From Rubrivivax sp. (GTDB taxonomy: Bacteria; Pseudomonadota; Gammaproteobacteria; Burkholderiales; Burkholderiaceae_C), in NCBI GenBank assembly GCA_019635285.1, contig JAHBZS010000038.1:1-46403 (forward strand): DNA of 46,403 nt, read 5' to 3'. The notes beneath the pieces are model-generated. The model saw nothing but the letters and a program-made list of their open reading frames with translations, ran no database searches and was not told the origin of the DNA. Shown piece by piece: positions 43,716 to 46,403 of this stretch (position 1 is its first letter; each line of letters starts with the position of its first letter). A program made the translations under genes and the position numbers.

Positions 43716-43825
43716 TGCCGATGACACGTCCACGCTCGTTTCGTTGGCTGCCGCGTGGGCCCTGGATGGGCCTGTCCGCCGCCCGTGGGGCGCTCGGCCT
43801 CTTCGCCATGAGCGGGCTCGCCTGA
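43715..43825 (+). CDS. 36-codon ORF coupled between tctB and tctA
   Basis: The ORF begins in the TGATG formed with the tctB stop and ends in a TGATG that supplies the tctA start. It encodes a 36-residue peptide rich in Arg, Gly and Leu (for example ARGALGLFAMSGLA). Coupling by TGATG at both ends suggests translation carries ribosomes from tctB to tctA. The peptide itself resembles nothing I know. An inserted spacer that happens to be open is the alternative. Confidence 0.4.
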   Translation: MPMTRPRSFRWLPRGPWMGLSAARGALGLFAMSGLA

Positions 43826-45300
43826 TGGATGCCGTCGTCACCGCCTTCGGGCTGGTCTTCCAACCCTACGTGCTGGTGGTCATCGCGCTGTCGGCGATCT
43901 ACGGGCTGTTCGTCGGCGCCATTCCGGGCCTGACCGCCACCATGGCCACCGCCCTGCTGGTGCCGGTGACCTTCTTCATGCCGCCGGTGCCGGCGGTCGC
44001 CGCCATCGTCACCGCCACGGCGATGGCCATCTTCTCCGGCGACATCCCCAGCGCGCTGCTGCGCATGCCGGGCACGCCGGCGTCGGCGGCCTATACCGAC
44101 GAGGCCTTCCTGCTGACCAAGAAGGGCCAGGCCGAAGTGGCACTGGGCGCCGGGCTGGTGTTCTCGGTGCTGGGCGGCATCTTCGGCGTGCTGGTGCTCA
44201 TCCTGGCGGCGCCGGCGCTGGCCGAGGTGGCGCTGAAGTTCAGCTCCTTCGAGTACTTCTGGCTGGTCATGCTGGGCTTCACCTGCGCCATCTTCATCGC
44301 CGGCAGCGACCCGCTGAAGGGCCTGGTGTCGCTGCTGCTCGGGCTGCTGTTCTCGGTGGTCGGCCTGGAGAACCCGGCCGGCGCGCCGCGCTACACCTTC
44401 GGCAATGCCGACCTGACCGGCGGCATCCCGATGATCCCGCTGATGATCGGGCTGTTCGCGATGTCCGAGATCCTGCGCTACGCGGTGGTGGTCATCAAGC
44501 CCGAGATGGCCACCGACCGGCCCTTCGGCAACGTCTTCACCGGCATGTGGGCGCTGCTCAAGAAGTACCGGCTGCAGCTGTTCCGCGGCTCGGCGCTGGG
44601 CACGCTGGTCGGCGCGCTGCCCGGGGCCGGTGCCGACATCGCCGCGTGGATGTCCTACGCGATGTCCAAGCGCTTTTCGAAAGAGCCCCAGAAGTTCGGC
44701 ACCGGCCATGTCGAAGGCATCGTCGAGTCGGGCGCGGCCAACAACTCGGCGCTGGGCGGTGCGTGGATTCCGGCGCTGGTATTCGGCATCCCCGGCGACT
44801 CGATCACCGCCATCGCCATCGGCGTGCTGTATCTGAAGGACATGAACCCGGGGCCGACGCTGTTCATCCACAACCCACAGAACATCTACGCGGTGTTCAT
44901 CGTCTTCATCCTGGCGCAGCTGCTGATGCTGCCTTTCGGCTGGGGCGCCATCAAGGTGGCCAAGCGCATCCTGCGCATCCCGGCGGCACTGCTGATGCCG
45001 CTGATCCTGCTGTTCTGCGTGGTCGGCAGCTTCGCCATCAACAACAGCCTGTTCGGCGTGGTGGTGATGCTGCTGGCCGGCGTGCTGGGTTTCTTCATGG
45101 AGCGCTGGGGCTTCCCGGTGGCGCCCACCATCCTGGGCGTGGTGCTGGGCACCATGCTGGAGGAGCACTTCTTCAGCAGCCTGATCAAGGCCGACGGCAA
45201 CTTCCTGGTCTTCTTCGAGCGGCCCATCGCCGGCACGCTGGGCGGCCTGTGCCTGCTGATCTGGCTGTGGCCGCTGCTGCGCCTGCTGCGACGGCGTTGA
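43825..45300 (+). CDS. tctA: Tripartite tricarboxylate transporter large membrane subunit TctA
   Basis: Main permease of the tctCBA system, 491 residues with about twelve hydrophobic helices. Family signatures: GLFVGAIPGLTATMATALLVP, the loop SGDIPSALLRMPGTPASAA, and the repeat-related VGALPGAGADIAAW and FGIPGDSITAIAIG in the second half. Start at 43825 lies in the TGATG of the preceding small ORF. The two-component regulator TctDE found with some systems is not in the window. Confidence 0.95.
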   Translation: MDAVVTAFGLVFQPYVLVVIALSAIYGLFVGAIPGLTATMATALLVPVTFFMPPVPAVAAIVTATAMAIFSGDIPSALLRMPGTPASAAYTDEAFLLTKKGQAEVALGAGLVFSVLGGIFGVLVLILAAPALAEVALKFSSFEYFWLVMLGFTCAIFIAGSDPLKGLVSLLLGLLFSVVGLENPAGAPRYTFGNADLTGGIPMIPLMIGLFAMSEILRYAVVVIKPEMATDRPFGNVFTGMWALLKKYRLQLFRGSALGTLVGALPGAGADIAAWMSYAMSKRFSKEPQKFGTGHVEGIVESGAANNSALGGAWIPALVFGIPGDSITAIAIGVLYLKDMNPGPTLFIHNPQNIYAVFIVFILAQLLMLPFGWGAIKVAKRILRIPAALLMPLILLFCVVGSFAINNSLFGVVVMLLAGVLGFFMERWGFPVAPTILGVVLGTMLEEHFFSSLIKADGNFLVFFERPIAGTLGGLCLLIWLWPLLRLLRRR

Positions 45301-45399
45301 CGGGCCGCTGGGGCCGCAGGCACTCAGAGGCTTCGCCGTAGAACCCCGGCCGTGCCTGCGCGCCGGCGGCGGGCGGCGGCAAGCGCCCGGGCACTGCGG

Positions 45400-45418
45400 C
45401 GCTGCCTCGACGGCAGCG
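45400..45418. terminator. Hairpin downstream of tctA
   Basis: CGCTGCC-TCGAC-GGCAGCG, a 7-bp stem 100 bases after the tctA stop. No T-tract follows. The 290-base gap 45301-45590 holds this hairpin, a GC-rich stretch and a TAAGAT at 45487; nothing else is recognisable. Confidence 0.3.
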
Positions 45419-45590
45419 ACCTGCCGGCCGAGACCCAGGCGCCGCGCCCGCCCGCATGGACGCGGCAGGCTGGCGTCGGGGCTGGCTAAGATGATGCGCC
45501 ATCGACGGCGGGGCCAGCGCAGTCTCGACCGCCGATCTGGCCCGATCGACCCTTGCGACCCGCATCGAAACCCAGTGGAGGCTCTTCCGC

Positions 45591-46361
45591 ATGACGATCC
45601 GAAATGCCGCGCTTGCCGCGCTGACTCTGCTGTGCCTGGCCGGCACGCAACCCGCCACCGCCGAGGAATCGGGCTGGCAATGTCCGCCCGAAGGGTGCGA
45701 GAGCCTCGTCACGCCCGGCACCATTCGCTGCGAGTCGCAGCATGACGCCCGCAAGCACTGTGCCGTGCGCAACCTCGACACCGGGAGCGTCTCGCTGAAA
45801 CGCAGGCTGAGCGAGTCCGCCTGTCAGCGGGACCGCAACTGGGGCGTCGACCGGGACGGCATCTGGGTGGACAACGGCTGCCGCGCGGAATTCGGCTACC
45901 GCACCCGGCCTGGCGGCGGCGGATCGCCCTCGAATCGTCCGGGCAGGCACGGCACGATCACCTGCGAGTCGAACGACGACCGGCGCAAGCATTGCGAGGT
46001 GTCGGACATCGATCCCGACCGCGTCAAGATGGAGCGCCAGCTCAGTCAGACCAACTGCCGTCGCGGCGAGAACTGGGGCGCGGATGCCCGCGGGATCTGG
46101 GTCGACAATGGGTGCCGCGCGAAGTTCAGCTACGCGAGCCGGGGCGGCGGGTCGTCCGGCGGCAGCGGGGCCTCCGAATCGTCGATGCGGCGCGCGTGCG
46201 TCAACCGCGCGTCGCGCGACTGGGCCGTGACCACGGACACGCTCGAGATCACCCACGCCGAAGCGCTGCAGAACGGCAGCTACCGCTTCAACATCCAGAG
46301 CCCGCGCAGGTCGGGCGTGTGCATGGTCGACCGCAGCGGCAACGCCTACCGCCTGGACTAG
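45591..46361 (+). CDS. Secreted protein with tandem DUF3011 domains
   Basis: A 256-residue exported protein with a signal peptide (MTIRNAALAALTLLCLAGTQ, cleaved near ATAE). Two copies of the DUF3011 domain follow (about 44-103 and 122-180); each has C-ES-x5-RKHC, the LS-x3-C step and WG-x-D-x2-GIWVDNGCRA-x-F-Y, so three cysteines per copy probably form disulfides. A Gly/Ser linker (180-193) leads to a third, different domain with two cysteines (MRRACVN to SGVCMVD). GGAGG lies nine bases upstream. No function is known; the family is mostly in Gammaproteobacteria and Betaproteobacteria. The TAG stop falls in copy B of the 34-bp repeat. Confidence 0.88.
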   Translation: MTIRNAALAALTLLCLAGTQPATAEESGWQCPPEGCESLVTPGTIRCESQHDARKHCAVRNLDTGSVSLKRRLSESACQRDRNWGVDRDGIWVDNGCRAEFGYRTRPGGGGSPSNRPGRHGTITCESNDDRRKHCEVSDIDPDRVKMERQLSQTNCRRGENWGADARGIWVDNGCRAKFSYASRGGGSSGGSGASESSMRRACVNRASRDWAVTTDTLEITHAEALQNGSYRFNIQSPRRSGVCMVDRSGNAYRLD

Positions 46362-46391
46362 GAGCCTGGGCGGCAGAGATCGGCACCCGCG
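46358..46391 (+). repeat. 34-bp dispersed repeat, copy B
   Basis: Same 34 bases as 6446-6479, beginning CTAGGAGCCTGGGCGG. The TAG at its second to fourth bases is the stop codon of the DUF3011 gene. The sequence beyond it differs from the other copy. Confidence 0.85.
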
Positions 46392-46403
46392 TTGGGGCTG
46401 ATT

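Noticed and set aside
43714-43825. A separate gene start at 43744 that would extend TctA by 27 residues
   Set aside because: The extension is in frame but has no domain, while ATG 43825 begins the family's usual N-terminus and lies in a TGATG junction.

Overview
The window is very GC-rich chromosomal DNA (strong G/C third-position bias) from a betaproteobacterium, most likely of the order Burkholderiales. The evidence is the gene content: a complete TctC-TctB-TctA tripartite tricarboxylate transporter with a Bug-type binding protein, lptA-lptB-rpoN, minCDE, malate synthase G next to a haloacid dehalogenase, and a DUF2789 gene. Family or genus cannot be fixed from the sequence alone. No rRNA, tRNA or CRISPR array was seen.

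Layout. 1-8650: the 3' part of a Zn/Cd/Pb P-type ATPase, a thioredoxin-like gene, the minCDE division-site operon, a ParE-type toxin with its antitoxin, a secreted CYTH-like protein with a histidine phosphatase, then on the minus strand a truncated cupin, DUF2789, an HPP-CBS membrane protein and a Nudix hydrolase. 8681-16000: an ABC-2 exporter pair, an unrecognised ORF behind a 28-bp perfect palindrome, an orphan peptide-binding protein, and a four-gene operon (methylthioadenosine/inosine phosphorylase, LPS-kinase-like protein, isoprenylcysteine-methyltransferase-like protein, WS/DGAT acyltransferase).

16060-20100 is the accessory segment. It holds a vapBC pair, a DUF4062 gene of lower GC that looks 3'-truncated, a small membrane protein, an integron attC recombination site between these last two, a frameshifted acyl-CoA ligase and the C-terminal stub of a LivK-like binding protein. 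The two genes around the attC site have gene-cassette layout, but no integrase is present in the window, so this is a cluster of attC lacking an integrase (CALIN) or a stray cassette insertion.

20125-31000: metabolic and housekeeping genes, namely M14 peptidase, class II amidotransferase, FAD oxidoreductase, class II aldolase, haloacid dehalogenase-glcB with a divergent LysR regulator, a PsiF-repeat protein, and a Ser/Thr kinase fused to a cyclic-nucleotide-binding-like domain. 30516-38000: argS, a frameshifted SPOR-domain gene, dsbA, lptA, lptB, rpoN and an RlmL-like rRNA methyltransferase. 37979-46403: FmdB-type zinc ribbon, a 3-hydroxyisobutyrate-dehydrogenase-like enzyme, YidB-like protein, rsmE, fadD, tctCBA (with a 36-codon ORF coupled between tctB and tctA), and a secreted tandem-DUF3011 protein.

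The most notable points are the attC/cassette segment with its eroded DUF4062 gene, a 34-bp repeat present both at the broken 3' end of the cupin gene and at the end of the DUF3011 gene, two genes broken by small indels in repetitive GC-rich tracts, and the start-stop coupled mini-ORF inside the tct operon.
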